Source: Sphingobacteriales bacterium 50-39 (GTDB lineage: Bacteria; Bacteroidota; Bacteroidia; Chitinophagales; Chitinophagaceae). Taken from it: 64,000 nt of DNA. A program made the position numbers and the translations under genes. Below are positions 34,788-42,004 of the stretch, in pieces. The notes beneath the pieces are model-generated. The model was not told where the DNA came from. It made no database searches and was given only the letters and a program-made list of their open reading frames with translations. The first letter of the stretch is position 1, and each line of letters opens with the position of its first letter. Location: NCBI GenBank assembly GCA_001898505.1, contig MKTZ01000026.1, positions 124,001 to 188,000 on the forward strand. Reading direction: 5' to 3'.

Positions 34788-35105
34788 TCAAAAGAGCGAT
34801 CCTTGTGCTGTGTTTGATGGAAGAACCGGGCTGGGACCGGCCTTGCCCCGCGCCGACGGGCGGATGGGTGCAGCCTGCTTCTGCTCCGTTGCAATCTGAT
34901 CAACAGAAGCCGGCTGCGAATCCCCTTTTTTAAATGGCATGTCGGTAAGTTCATCGCGCATGACGTGGAACCCAGTGGATCCGTCCAAGGGTCTAACAAT
35001 GAAAATGCCTCCATGATCGCTGATCACATTGACTTCTTGTCCCTGATATCCGTATCGTTTGCCCGGATTGCAGTGGCTGTAAATGTCTTTTGTCAGATAG
35101 GCCAT
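34788..35105 (-). CDS. Hypothetical phage protein
   Basis: In 105 residues, the N-terminal half is a small beta-rich fold (GYQGQEVNVISDHGGIFIVRPLDG) and the C-terminal half is Pro/Ser/Gln-rich and probably disordered. It ends in QGSLF, an F-terminal tail of the kind that can bind replication or SSB-interacting proteins; that reading is speculative. Located just downstream of the exonuclease. Confidence 0.5.
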   Translation of the reverse strand: MAYLTKDIYSHCNPGKRYGYQGQEVNVISDHGGIFIVRPLDGSTGFHVMRDELTDMPFKKGDSQPASVDQIATEQKQAAPIRPSARGKAGPSPVLPSNTAQGSLF

Positions 35106-35131
35106 AATTAATCCGTTTTTGTTGCCATAGG

Positions 35132-35800
35132 TTAAGCCGCGAGGTGGCCGAACATATAGGCGTATTTAAAAGATAGATCCTCGTACTGCGCTCTCCCCTC
35201 TCTATATCTGGCATCTCCCCGGGTGATCGGCACCTGGAAAACGCGATAGTTCTTCTTGCTGATCCCGATGAGCATGTCATTGTTCACGTCTTCGATGTCC
35301 ATGTACCAGGCCCGTTGCCGGAAATACTCGAAATAGTGGCAGGCCTCTTCGAACTGCTTCTGCGTCTCCGCGGTCGTGCTCTTGATATCGCCGCTCAGAC
35401 CCAGCTTTGGCATGGCGAAGAGGTCCCATTTACATCGGACATTGAGGCGGAATCTGACACCTCCAAAAGTGATCATAAAGCCATGGCGGATACTGACCTT
35501 CTGAAATTCGGAATGCTGGGCCAGGAGCTTGCAGAAGGGAACCCGATAGAATGCCTTCTTCATCTCCTCCGCCCTCTCGAATTCATCCCGGGTGTATTGG
35601 TTGCCCGCGCAGGTGAACTTGAAGAAGTTGATCTTCTCCGGCTCGGTGATCATGCAGTCGATTAGGGTACCGAACCGGTAGGCAGCCTCCTTGTCGTGGC
35701 GCAGGACCTCCGGCTCCCAGAACCGTTTGAGCTCACTGAGATCGCTGTTGCTGATCTCCGGCCGGCCGTAGTAGGGGTCTTTGAACTCACTCATGATCAT
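35132..35800 (-). CDS. PD-(D/E)XK exonuclease (RecT partner)
   Basis: This 222-residue protein starts 'ISNSDLSELKRFWEPE', typical of the PDDEXK_12/RecE-type phage exonucleases. It contains the nuclease core 'RCKWDLFAMPKLGLSGDIKSTTAET', i.e. D-x(n)-D-x-K, with Asp in GDIKS and Lys two residues on. Lying in the recT operon it would resect DNA ends for RecT annealing. Two Mets (35800, 35794) are possible starts; both overlap the upstream stop. Confidence 0.75.
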   Translation of the reverse strand: MIMSEFKDPYYGRPEISNSDLSELKRFWEPEVLRHDKEAAYRFGTLIDCMITEPEKINFFKFTCAGNQYTRDEFERAEEMKKAFYRVPFCKLLAQHSEFQKVSIRHGFMITFGGVRFRLNVRCKWDLFAMPKLGLSGDIKSTTAETQKQFEEACHYFEYFRQRAWYMDIEDVNNDMLIGISKKNYRVFQVPITRGDARYREGRAQYEDLSFKYAYMFGHLAA

Positions 35801-36035
35801 GCTTTATGACGGTATATACCTCATTTTTACGCAGAAATGTGACTAGGATGTCGGCTTGCCATTTGACCATAAAAGCTGAAGGCTTTGTACTTCTCCAGAT
35901 GGATACCCATACGGACTCTCCTTTCTTTGCCAGTTCAAGCATCTGTTCGCAGGTAGTGACCCTGATTCCCTTGCGGAGATTTTTCGTCAAGTAGTCTGCC
36001 GGCAGTTCGAATTGCGCATCGGAGATCTTTGCCAT
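35787..36035 (-). CDS. Small phage protein
   Basis: The 82-residue protein has alternating helices and strands (VTTCEQMLELAKKGESVWVSIW). Its ATG overlaps the stop of the coiled-coil gene as TAATG, so it is translationally coupled. No known motif. Confidence 0.55.
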   Translation of the reverse strand: MAKISDAQFELPADYLTKNLRKGIRVTTCEQMLELAKKGESVWVSIWRSTKPSAFMVKWQADILVTFLRKNEVYTVIKHDHE

Positions 36036-37561
36036 TACTCGCCCTCCTTTTTGTCTTTCTTATTGATTGCCCGGACGTCCAGATCGTACCGCAGGAACTT
36101 GCTGTCAATCCGCTCGCCCTTCTGTTTGGGAGTATCCTTTGTGGCGGCCTCGGCGAAGGTTTTCATTGAATCCAGCTTCACCGACCCCATCTTGTCGACC
36201 GCCATCTTCACGCCTTTACGCTGGTACCAGAACTGGAAGATCTCCACCCATCCGGCGGGGTTGGTGACAATGATCTCGTATCCCTGCCGTGCGTCCGGCG
36301 CCGATTCGAACATAGAGGCGGACGCGGCCTGATCAAACAGGGTCTTAGCAGTCATTGCGGAAGTCGCCAGTTCAGCTGCCTCACGGCTCTTGCGATCAGC
36401 CGCTTCCTTCTCCTGCTGGATGCGATCAGCCGCTTCCTTCTCCTGCTGCAGACGCTCCTGTTCTTGGCGCTGGCGTTCCTGCTCCAACTGCTGGAGACGG
36501 GCCTTTTCCTCCTGCCGCTGCCGCTCAGCCTCCGCCTGTCTGGCCTGCTCCGCCTCGCGGGCGATGCGAGCTTCTTCCTCCAGACGCTTTTTTTCCTCTG
36601 CATTGGCTTTGGCTATCTCCGCCTGCCTGGCCTGCTCTGCCTCACGCGCTATTCGGTCCTCTTCCTGCCGCTTCTCTTCGGCGATCCGCTGGCGCTCCGC
36701 CTCCGCCAGACGCTCCCTTTCCCGGGCTGCTGCCTCCTCCAGTTCTTGCTTCTTCGCCGGCAGCCGGTCGATAAGGCTCTGCTTCAGCTCTTCCATCTCC
36801 TGGTCGTGCCGGGCGATCCAGGCGCCGAAATCATAGTCGTCATGAGCCTTGATCCTGGTGGTATTGCGCTGCTCCTCCGTAAGTGGATAGTATGGCATCT
36901 CATACCGAAGTATAGCACCGAGTTTGGAACGGTCAAAGGCGACCGGGGCGTTTCTTAGATTCATAGCACTCTGCTCGAATCCCTCCAGGATGATGGAATT
37001 GAAGTTGTTGGTCCATGCCTGCTTCTTCTTGAAAAGGTAGTCGGTCAGTAGTTCCCCGATCTTCTGGAGAATCCACCCGGTCAACTGAGCCCTCTCTTTC
37101 TCGATGGCTGCCAGCTTCTCCGCCTCCACACGCTTACGCTCCGCCTCTTCAATCAGCCATTTCGCCCACCCATTGCGTAATCCCTGGATCTGGTTGAAGA
37201 CATTGGGAGTTTTTGCGGCAACGTCGAGCTCTGCTTCCAGTGAGGTGAACTGCTTCGAGAGGGCGGTGGCGAGCTGGGTGAAGGGCGAACGCTTCTCATA
37301 CATCGACTTGACGGTCGTGCCCACCTTGATAAGGAAATTCTTTGCCTTGTCATCCAGTTCGGCGGACCACTGGTTACCGCCAGCTGTATATTCATCTAAC
37401 AGCCGCTGCGCATAGGCCTTGGCATTAGATACGGACAGTTTGTTCGCCTTCAAGATACCGGGAGCTTCCTGGAAGATGGTCAGGCTCTCCTGGAAGACGA
37501 TCGCGTCTCTGTCTTCCGTCTGCGCTGCCGGCGTCATGGTATTGTTCGGTTCCAAATTCAT
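36035..37561 (-). CDS. Long coiled-coil protein in recombination operon
   Basis: The 508-residue protein has an N-terminal domain of about 260 residues without known motif. A charged coiled coil follows (about 265-405), rich in ER/EAERQR heptads, including near-exact repeats such as REAEQARQAE and QQEKEAADR. A compact C-terminal domain with 'GYEIIVTNPAGWVEIFQFWYQRKG' ends it. Similar proteins sit beside recT in Bacteroidota phages. It may scaffold RecT and the exonuclease, inferred from operon position only. Confidence 0.7.
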   Translation of the reverse strand: MNLEPNNTMTPAAQTEDRDAIVFQESLTIFQEAPGILKANKLSVSNAKAYAQRLLDEYTAGGNQWSAELDDKAKNFLIKVGTTVKSMYEKRSPFTQLATALSKQFTSLEAELDVAAKTPNVFNQIQGLRNGWAKWLIEEAERKRVEAEKLAAIEKERAQLTGWILQKIGELLTDYLFKKKQAWTNNFNSIILEGFEQSAMNLRNAPVAFDRSKLGAILRYEMPYYPLTEEQRNTTRIKAHDDYDFGAWIARHDQEMEELKQSLIDRLPAKKQELEEAAARERERLAEAERQRIAEEKRQEEDRIAREAEQARQAEIAKANAEEKKRLEEEARIAREAEQARQAEAERQRQEEKARLQQLEQERQRQEQERLQQEKEAADRIQQEKEAADRKSREAAELATSAMTAKTLFDQAASASMFESAPDARQGYEIIVTNPAGWVEIFQFWYQRKGVKMAVDKMGSVKLDSMKTFAEAATKDTPKQKGERIDSKFLRYDLDVRAINKKDKKEGE

Positions 37562-37576
37562 GTATTTAACGGGTGA

Positions 37577-38539
37577 TTAAAATGATACTTCAGGGTCTTC
37601 GAATGATACGGAGCCTTTGCCGCTGCTCTGGGATTCTTGTGCGAAGCCGTTGGCAGATGCTCCTGCAGCTACTCCTCCTGGCGAAGGACCTACCTGTGGA
37701 TTAGAAGTGCTCGGAATCTGTTGGGCCGTCTGGAAAGGCCGCGTCGCCTGCCCGATGGGGTGGGCCTGTAAGGCATGTGCGCGATCCACCGGTTGGCTGT
37801 CGTCGACATCCACCTCTATGTCGGTAAACTGTTCTACATTGGCAGGAGTAGTGCCGATAGCCCAATGCTTCGCCTTACATGCATGTAACGTGATCTTTGT
37901 CTTCAGGAACTCGGGCTGCGGTTGGCCAGCGCCCCGGTGGTTCCAATTCGGGCCATCCTTCATCTGCGACTTCTCGCGCCAGCTCTCCCAGTCAGACCTG
38001 CGATAGGTAGCATATAAGTCGCGACCGGTGCTGTCCAGCTCGAACCTGATATAACCGGCGACAATTATGTCACTCTGGAAGTTCTCGACATGGAGAATGA
38101 CCCTGCCGTTCTGCACCTGGTAGGTATCCCCCTGATAGACCAGGACGGGCTTGTTGGCATCGAGGATCTGCCCGGAGCGTTTCAGCTTGCGGACATAGGC
38201 TCCTGCCTGACGCTGGAGGACCGCCTTACCGTCTCTTGGAACAATGTATACTTCGTCGTCCTGCGGATCCAGGCTGTACCCGTTGACAGCAGCTGTTGCA
38301 AATACAGCGTATAGGCTGAAAGGATCGCATGCCCGCAGCTTGTCGCTGCCGGCGAGGATCTGCTTAAAGTGGATCACGTTGCGGTGATACATCAACTCGC
38401 CCACCTTTTCCCGGTGGCAGGCGTTATAGTTCTGGACATACCGGTCACGCACGAAGTCCAGCTCTGCAATGGCAGCCGGCGCCGTGTCTTTGAGAACCTG
38501 CATGATACTGTTTTGCGAATTCATTACATTTGTGCTCAT
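37577..38539 (-). CDS. recT: RecT family single-strand annealing protein
   Basis: This 320-residue protein has the RecT core: 'ACDPFSLYAVFATAAVNGYSLDP', then 'VYIVPRDGKAVLQRQAGAYVRKLKRSG', matching the N-G-L-x-P...Y-x-V-P...P-x-Y-x-G region, up to about residue 240. The last 70 residues are Gly/Ser/Pro/Gln-rich and disordered. With the PD-(D/E)XK exonuclease two genes downstream it forms a RecET/Red-like recombination pair. Confidence 0.85.
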   Translation of the reverse strand: MSTNVMNSQNSIMQVLKDTAPAAIAELDFVRDRYVQNYNACHREKVGELMYHRNVIHFKQILAGSDKLRACDPFSLYAVFATAAVNGYSLDPQDDEVYIVPRDGKAVLQRQAGAYVRKLKRSGQILDANKPVLVYQGDTYQVQNGRVILHVENFQSDIIVAGYIRFELDSTGRDLYATYRRSDWESWREKSQMKDGPNWNHRGAGQPQPEFLKTKITLHACKAKHWAIGTTPANVEQFTDIEVDVDDSQPVDRAHALQAHPIGQATRPFQTAQQIPSTSNPQVGPSPGGVAAGASANGFAQESQSSGKGSVSFEDPEVSF

Positions 38540-38568
38540 ATCGTTTGTGATTGAATTGTTTTACAAAG

Positions 38569-38596
38569 GGGCCGGGGCTCAACACCCGGCCCTTTT
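38569..38596. terminator. Hairpin with T run, intergenic
   Basis: GGGCCGGG pairs with CCCGGCCC around a short loop and is followed on the plus strand by TTTT. On the minus strand it sits between the 41-residue gene and recT, so it may attenuate rather than stop that transcript. Confidence 0.5.
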
Positions 38597-38618
38597 ACTT
38601 CTCATAACCCATTGGATG

Positions 38619-38744
38619 CTACGCTTCGTCTACTACGTCTTCCGTCTCGTCGTCTTCTTCATCGCCGGGACCACAGCCTTGTAAGGCAGCGGCCCAGTTG
38701 TCGCGTTCCAGTTGGTCACGTTCGTCGCCGAAAATATCACGCAT
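38619..38744 (-). CDS. Small acidic protein upstream of recT (41 aa)
   Basis: A 41-residue frame runs from ATG at 38744 to TAG. The last third is strongly acidic (DEEDDETEDVVDEA). It starts after an A/T-rich TATATATA leader and occupies a 230-base gap with no other minus-strand frame. Acidic, DNA-mimic-like peptides beside recombination genes are known among phages; here that is speculation. Confidence 0.4.
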   Translation of the reverse strand: MRDIFGDERDQLERDNWAAALQGCGPGDEEDDETEDVVDEA

Positions 38745-38777
38745 ATATATAGAACCGGGCTATTCCTCCCGGCAGGT

Positions 38778-39014
38778 TTACTTAGATTCCTTGACCAAAC
38801 CGCAGCCCTTCGTGTTCATTGCAGCTACATCGTCAGGCAGGCGGTTATCTAGTGATTGGAGAGGACTCCACACGTCCACCAGCAAACGCCTGGCATTATT
38901 AAAAGGCGCTTTCATAGATTCCCCGTCTGAGTAATCCCTTAACACCCCTGCCTCGTCATAGCAAGCCTGAAGGGTTTCAATAAGAGCCTGTACACGTTCT
39001 CTGTAAGTATTCAT
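38778..39014 (-). CDS. Small phage protein
   Basis: Met at 39014 is the likely start (MNTYRERVQALIETL), preceded by TTTTAAAAAATTTTTT, giving 78 residues. An upstream extension to 39137 is possible but would cross a GC-rich hairpin. It is helical at the start and has no known motif. It opens the early operon after the tRNA-like region. Confidence 0.55.
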   Translation of the reverse strand: MNTYRERVQALIETLQACYDEAGVLRDYSDGESMKAPFNNARRLLVDVWSPLQSLDNRLPDDVAAMNTKGCGLVKESK

Positions 39015-39290
39015 AAAAAATTTTTTAAAATGGTCCTCCAGCTGAGACCAGCCGGAGGGTGCTAAAATCCAATATCCTATTATGGACCTGAGAATGGCCC
39101 CCTGCCTGGGATCAGGTCGTAGGGCATCAGTTGACATATCAAAAAAAATATGTTTGCGGGGCAGGATTGTCTCATACCTGCATGGTGGTTAGTTTCCGGA
39201 CTTGTCGCGCTTTGTCGTCTGTTACCTGTTAGCCCACCTGGTTAGCGTCTTATTCCGCCACCCGCAATTATGTTGATTCAAAGAACTATT

Positions 39291-39319
39291 AAAAGGTGCG
39301 GGACGTAGAAACATCCCGC
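39291..39319 (-). terminator. Terminator-like hairpin, minus strand
   Basis: GCGGGA pairs with TCCCGC around an eight- to ten-base loop and is followed on the minus strand by ACCTTTTAATAG. It lies between the tRNA-like region and the next gene. The stretch 39,015-39,360 holds no gene I can support; besides this it contains a palindrome GTAGAATAATTCTAC near 39,343. Confidence 0.5.
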
Positions 39320-39360
39320 CAATAACCCCTAAACCCTAAACTGTAGAATAATTCTACTTG

Positions 39361-39428
39361 AGGGATGCCGGGAGTCGAACCCTTTTCGTTGCTACCCTGC
39401 CCGCGCGGGTCTGATAGCGCGCATCCCT
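39361..39428 (-). tRNA. Degenerate tRNA-like sequence
   Basis: Minus-strand AGGGATG pairs perfectly with CATCCCT as an acceptor stem, and a GGGTTCGACTCCC T-loop is present. The T stem is only three pairs, the D arm is not standard, and no ordinary anticodon arm can be drawn in the 68 bases. It is probably a decayed or unusual tRNA. A 130-base GC-rich stretch without frames separates it from the next one. Confidence 0.35.
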
Positions 39429-39561
39429 TTCACTTAGCTGGTATTCCTAAGAGTCACCCGGTCTTTCCCGATCGTCAGCCTGCCATCGGCTGGGGTGGTC
39501 TTCCGCGGTATGCCAGCCTCGCCACCGCTGCGCTGGTCTGCTTATATCCCGCCTAAGAGCG

Positions 39562-39629
39562 TGGAGAAGGATGGATTCGAACCACCGACTAGGCGTTGCG
39601 AGCCTGTTCTACCGCTGAACTACTTCCCC
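39562..39629 (-). tRNA. tRNA-like gene with shortened anticodon arm
   Basis: GGGGAAG pairs with CTTCTCC (one G-U), the D arm GTTC...GAAC is standard, and the T arm GGTGGTTCGAATCCATC is good. The anticodon arm has only four pairs (AGGC/GCCT) around TCGCAAC, and the total is 68 bases, about four short. If the loop is read conventionally the anticodon would be GCA (Cys), but position 33 is C, not T. Acceptable as a phage tRNA, perhaps not functional. Confidence 0.5.
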
Positions 39630-39633
39630 ATTT

Positions 39634-39655
39634 GGCCGGCAGTATGGAGCCGGCC
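39634..39655 (+). terminator. Terminator-like hairpin
   Basis: GGCCGGC pairs perfectly with GCCGGCC over an eight-base loop, followed by CTGTTTGAGATTTTT on the plus strand. It may also serve as the leader structure of the minus-strand tRNA-like gene next to it. Confidence 0.4.
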
Positions 39656-39805
39656 CTGTTTGAGATTTTTCCGTCAAAGACGGAAGATTGTAAAGAACTC
39701 TTCGGGAGACTGCCCGGACAGATTAAAGAGGTGGGGACCGCTTCCCATCTCCAGCCGCCAGGTGAGAGGGTGCGAATCAACCCCAGAAGCGTCCAAGGAC
39801 GCTAA

Positions 39806-40003
39806 TCAGGTTCCTGGGTCTAACGTGGATGCATGCGTAGTATCTACCTGGGGCATCGGCCGGCAGCTGCATTTCTGCTTCGGCGTCGGCGTTGCCGGCG
39901 ACTCTACGGGCAGCTCCTTCCGGCAACCGGTCATAAGGTTGATGACCATCAGGAAAGCCACGCCACAAAAGACCGTCACGAGTAACCTTGCGATATGTTT
40001 TAT
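39806..40003 (-). CDS. Putative lipoprotein, o-spanin (Rz1)-like
   Basis: The frame encodes a basic start, a hydrophobic segment (LLVTVFCGVAFLMVINL) and the lipobox-like L-M-T-G-C (Cys about residue 27). A Pro/Thr-rich mature part of about 39 residues follows, as in Rz1 lipoproteins. No ATG lies just ahead of the signal; the best-placed candidate is an ATA at 40003 (IKHIAR), and longer frames to 40138 begin inside the preceding gene. The preceding small gene has one membrane helix and a charged tail, like a short Rz. The spanin idea rests on this pairing. Confidence 0.4.
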   Translation of the reverse strand: MKHIARLLVTVFCGVAFLMVINLMTGCRKELPVESPATPTPKQKCSCRPMPQVDTTHASTLDPGT

Positions 40004-40016
40004 ATCAAAAGATTTT

Positions 40017-40175
40017 CTATTTTCTATTTGCCTTCGGCAGTTTCGCCTCCTCCCGCTCCCAGAACATCCTCCTCTCACGGGCTCGGCGACGCTCATCACG
40101 GGTCTTGCCCCACTGATACCCAACGTAAAGGGCAACAAAAACCAGGATGCTCAAAATGAGTTTAAAGGGGTCCAT
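40017..40175 (-). CDS. Small single-helix membrane protein, i-spanin-like
   Basis: A 52-residue product from Met at 40175 has a membrane helix (FKLILSILVFVALYVGYQW) then a strongly charged tail full of Arg, Glu and Lys. That N-in, charged periplasmic tail layout is seen in Rz-type i-spanins, though this one is far shorter than usual. Starts at 40223 are also possible. It overlaps the upstream gene by 14 bases. Confidence 0.45.
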   Translation of the reverse strand: MDPFKLILSILVFVALYVGYQWGKTRDERRRARERRMFWEREEAKLPKANRK

Positions 40176-40353
40176 TGGCGATGCGTTTGAATTGTTTAAA
40201 ACAATAGGAAAAGAGCCATGCACCTGCTACAGCCGCACCTGCCAAGAAGGCGAACCTCATCTGCCGGGAAATTACCCATCCCCAGATCGCGCTGCAAAAA
40301 AGGGCGGCACAGAACCAGGTGCCAATTCGAGCGATTTTCATGAGTTTCTTCAT
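40162..40353 (-). CDS. Two-helix small membrane protein, holin-like
   Basis: This 63-residue protein has two hydrophobic helices (about 11-28 and 33-51) joined by a short R-Q-M-R turn and a basic C-terminus. The layout is that of class II holins. No endolysin gene lies beside it in the window, so the holin role is only suggested. Confidence 0.5.
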   Translation of the reverse strand: MKKLMKIARIGTWFCAALFCSAIWGWVISRQMRFAFLAGAAVAGAWLFSYCFKQFKRIANGPL

Positions 40354-40354
40354 T

Positions 40355-40510
40355 TTAGTTTAAGGTTATAGCGAAAAAGGAATAATTGATAAGCATGATC
40401 CGCTGCTGCTGAATCGTCAGAATGGGCCGGCCGATCTCAATGGCATACTGCCGGAGGATCTTGTGGAAGGCACAGTTCGGAACATCGGTGTATATGCGGT
40501 CGTTGCTCAT
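40355..40510 (-). CDS. Small hypothetical protein
   Basis: The Met at 40510 (MSNDRIYTDVPNCAFHKIL) gives 51 residues, ending one base before the next ATG. An upstream Met at 40537 is possible. Nothing else is recognised. Confidence 0.45.
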   Translation of the reverse strand: MSNDRIYTDVPNCAFHKILRQYAIEIGRPILTIQQQRIMLINYSFFAITLN

Positions 40511-40596
40511 TACTCGTTGGTTAAGACCTGAGCGCATTCAGCAGGTACTATTTTATTCCGCGCCCGGTTTCGCCCATAGAGGGCTCATCAGTTAAC

Positions 40597-40872
40597 CTAC
40601 TTGCCGGTATATAGGATCCAGACCTTGTTGTCCAGGATGATCGGTTGAAGTGGCAGCTGAAGGGTGTCGATCAGTTCCATGGCATGTGCTGTACACAACC
40701 GCGAATCCCGGGTGGCTGTCGCCTGATAGGTCATCGATCGACCGTCGTTTGAAACTTGGGGATTCGTCAGGGGAAAGTGCCGGCGAAAGCTCTCCATTGC
40801 CTCGTAAGCAGGCACAGCATCATCCACAAAGTGGTGGGTGATCGTTTCGGCAGTAGATAGTTCGTTGTACAT
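40597..40872 (-). CDS. Small phage protein
   Basis: The 91-residue protein begins MYNELSTAET and is a mix of helices and strands. No motif found. It is the second gene of the early leftward transcript. Confidence 0.5.
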   Translation of the reverse strand: MYNELSTAETITHHFVDDAVPAYEAMESFRRHFPLTNPQVSNDGRSMTYQATATRDSRLCTAHAMELIDTLQLPLQPIILDNKVWILYTGK

Positions 40873-40873
40873 C

Positions 40874-41086
40874 TTACTTATGTTTAGATTTTATGAGACC
40901 TGTGGGTTTGCGCCATATCCCCAATTCCGCATTGTGCTCCAGCTCCTGCCGCAGGGAAAACTTTCTCTTCTTTCCTTTAGGGGCCAGCGCTGTCCGTTCC
41001 TCGTATGCTTTTTCGAGAACATCCAGCTGCTGGAGACCCTTCTGGAGGACGTTGCGGAGACGTCGAAACTCTTGTTTGCTATCCAT
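40874..41086 (-). CDS. Small basic coiled-coil protein
   Basis: A 70-residue protein starts MDSKQEFRRLRNVLQ, a heptad-type helix, and ends in a Lys-rich tail. It ends one base before the next gene. Function unknown. Confidence 0.5.
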   Translation of the reverse strand: MDSKQEFRRLRNVLQKGLQQLDVLEKAYEERTALAPKGKKRKFSLRQELEHNAELGIWRKPTGLIKSKHK

Positions 41087-41118
41087 CAGTTAAAATCGGT
41101 TATATGCAATAGTTGTAT

Positions 41119-41150
41119 TTGGGTGGAATCTGGCACTCCCCTATCTTTGT
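41119..41150 (+). promoter_or_regulatory. Candidate establishment promoter for the repressor (PRE-like)
   Basis: TTTG at 41119-41122, a 20-base spacer, then TATCTTTG at 41143-41150 match the Bacteroidota -33/-7 promoter. It points right, from beyond the Cro-like gene, across it in antisense, into the repressor gene 350 bases on. The same geometry is lambda's PRE. Sequence match is good; activity is not shown. Confidence 0.5.
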
Positions 41151-41163
41151 GCCCTTTGGGGGT

Positions 41164-41394
41164 TTAAATACCTTCAATGGTCGTTTCACCCTCTTCTTCT
41201 AAGATCTCATCCACTCCTACACTAGCCACCCTACTGATAGCCTGTAAAAAATCCATTTTTGTCATTCGTCCATTGGAAGCATTGCGGCGCATATGAATAG
41301 CGACAGTCTGTTCGCCAACACGCAGTTCGCCAGCAATTGAAGTCCGAATAATCGGGTTATCTATGACGTCCAATATCTTTTGCTTAACTTTCAT
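41164..41394 (-). CDS. Cro-like early repressor / regulator
   Basis: This 76-residue protein lies back to back with the CI-like repressor and is first in the leftward early operon. It has a helix-turn-helix-like stretch (TSIAGELRVGEQTVAIHMRRN, about 18-38) with a recognition-type helix and a short acidic tail. It is typical in size and site of Cro or CII-type proteins of Bacteroidota phages. I cannot decide between them from sequence. Confidence 0.65.
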   Translation of the reverse strand: MKVKQKILDVIDNPIIRTSIAGELRVGEQTVAIHMRRNASNGRMTKMDFLQAISRVASVGVDEILEEEGETTIEGI

Positions 41395-41426
41395 TTGTAT
41401 ATTCGTTTCGTGTAACGATTATGAAA

Positions 41427-41459
41427 CAAATATAGTAGCAAACGCTTCTAACATCCAAA
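41427..41459 (-). promoter_or_regulatory. Early leftward promoter (PR-like)
   Basis: Read on the minus strand, TTTG (41459-41456), a 21-base spacer and TATATTTG (41434-41427) form a near-consensus Bacteroidota promoter that would start transcription just ahead of the Cro-like gene. A direct repeat TAGTAGCA (about 41434 and 41464) and the short palindrome around 41404-41415 may be operator sites. Confidence 0.7.
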
Positions 41460-41499
41460 CTTTTAGTAGCATTTATTTCTTGTTTAGAACTTTATTGAT

Positions 41500-42003
41500 T
41501 TGAATCAAGTTTCTGAAATATTGAAAAGGGCCCGATTAGAAAAGAAAATGTCTCAACAAGACGTGGGCGACAAATTGGGTATAACTCAAAGAGCCTATGC
41601 ATTTTATGAGGATGGAAGGAGAATCCCAAAGTGGCCGAGGTTGCAGGAGTTGGGCGCAATCCTTGGAATTAGTCGAAAGGATTTGTTAGCTGCGTACGAG
41701 GGAATAGAACAAAATGATACTGATGATGAGGGAGTCGGAAATAGTGAGTTGAAGAAGGTCCTCACATTGATGGCAGAGGCTTACCGCGATCAAGCAAAGG
41801 CTTTTGCTGCACAGACCGAAATCTTAAAAAACATCGAAAAAAATATGGCCCGGCAGGAGAGCCAGGCCAAGATCGAAACTAATTTAAACGAGGCATTGGC
41901 GGGGATAGAAACTTTATCAGTAGACTCTGAGAAAATAATGGCCGATCTGGCGCTGCTAACAGCTGGAAGAAACGGTTCTTCTGGGGATGACGACAATAAA
42001 TAG
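41500..42003 (+). CDS. CI-like prophage repressor, XRE family
   Basis: The 167-residue protein begins at a TTG (41500-41502); an in-frame TAG lies 13 bases upstream and the next ATG would cut into the HTH. Residues 4-60 are a textbook XRE domain ('SQQDVGDKLGITQRAYAFYEDGRRIPKW'). The remainder is a helical, coiled-coil-like oligomerisation region, with no S24 peptidase, so induction would not be by self-cleavage. It faces the early promoter and is the probable lysogeny repressor. Confidence 0.85.
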   Translation: MNQVSEILKRARLEKKMSQQDVGDKLGITQRAYAFYEDGRRIPKWPRLQELGAILGISRKDLLAAYEGIEQNDTDDEGVGNSELKKVLTLMAEAYRDQAKAFAAQTEILKNIEKNMARQESQAKIETNLNEALAGIETLSVDSEKIMADLALLTAGRNGSSGDDDNK

Positions 42004-42004
42004 G

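Noticed and set aside
36355-36958. Several long plus-strand frames in the coiled-coil gene
   Set aside because: They are mirror frames of the ER-rich coiled coil with Pro/Ala/Cys/Ser-rich composition.
39495-40190. 231-residue plus-strand frame
   Set aside because: It spans tRNA-like sequence, hairpins and overlapping small minus-strand genes; no domain and no leader.
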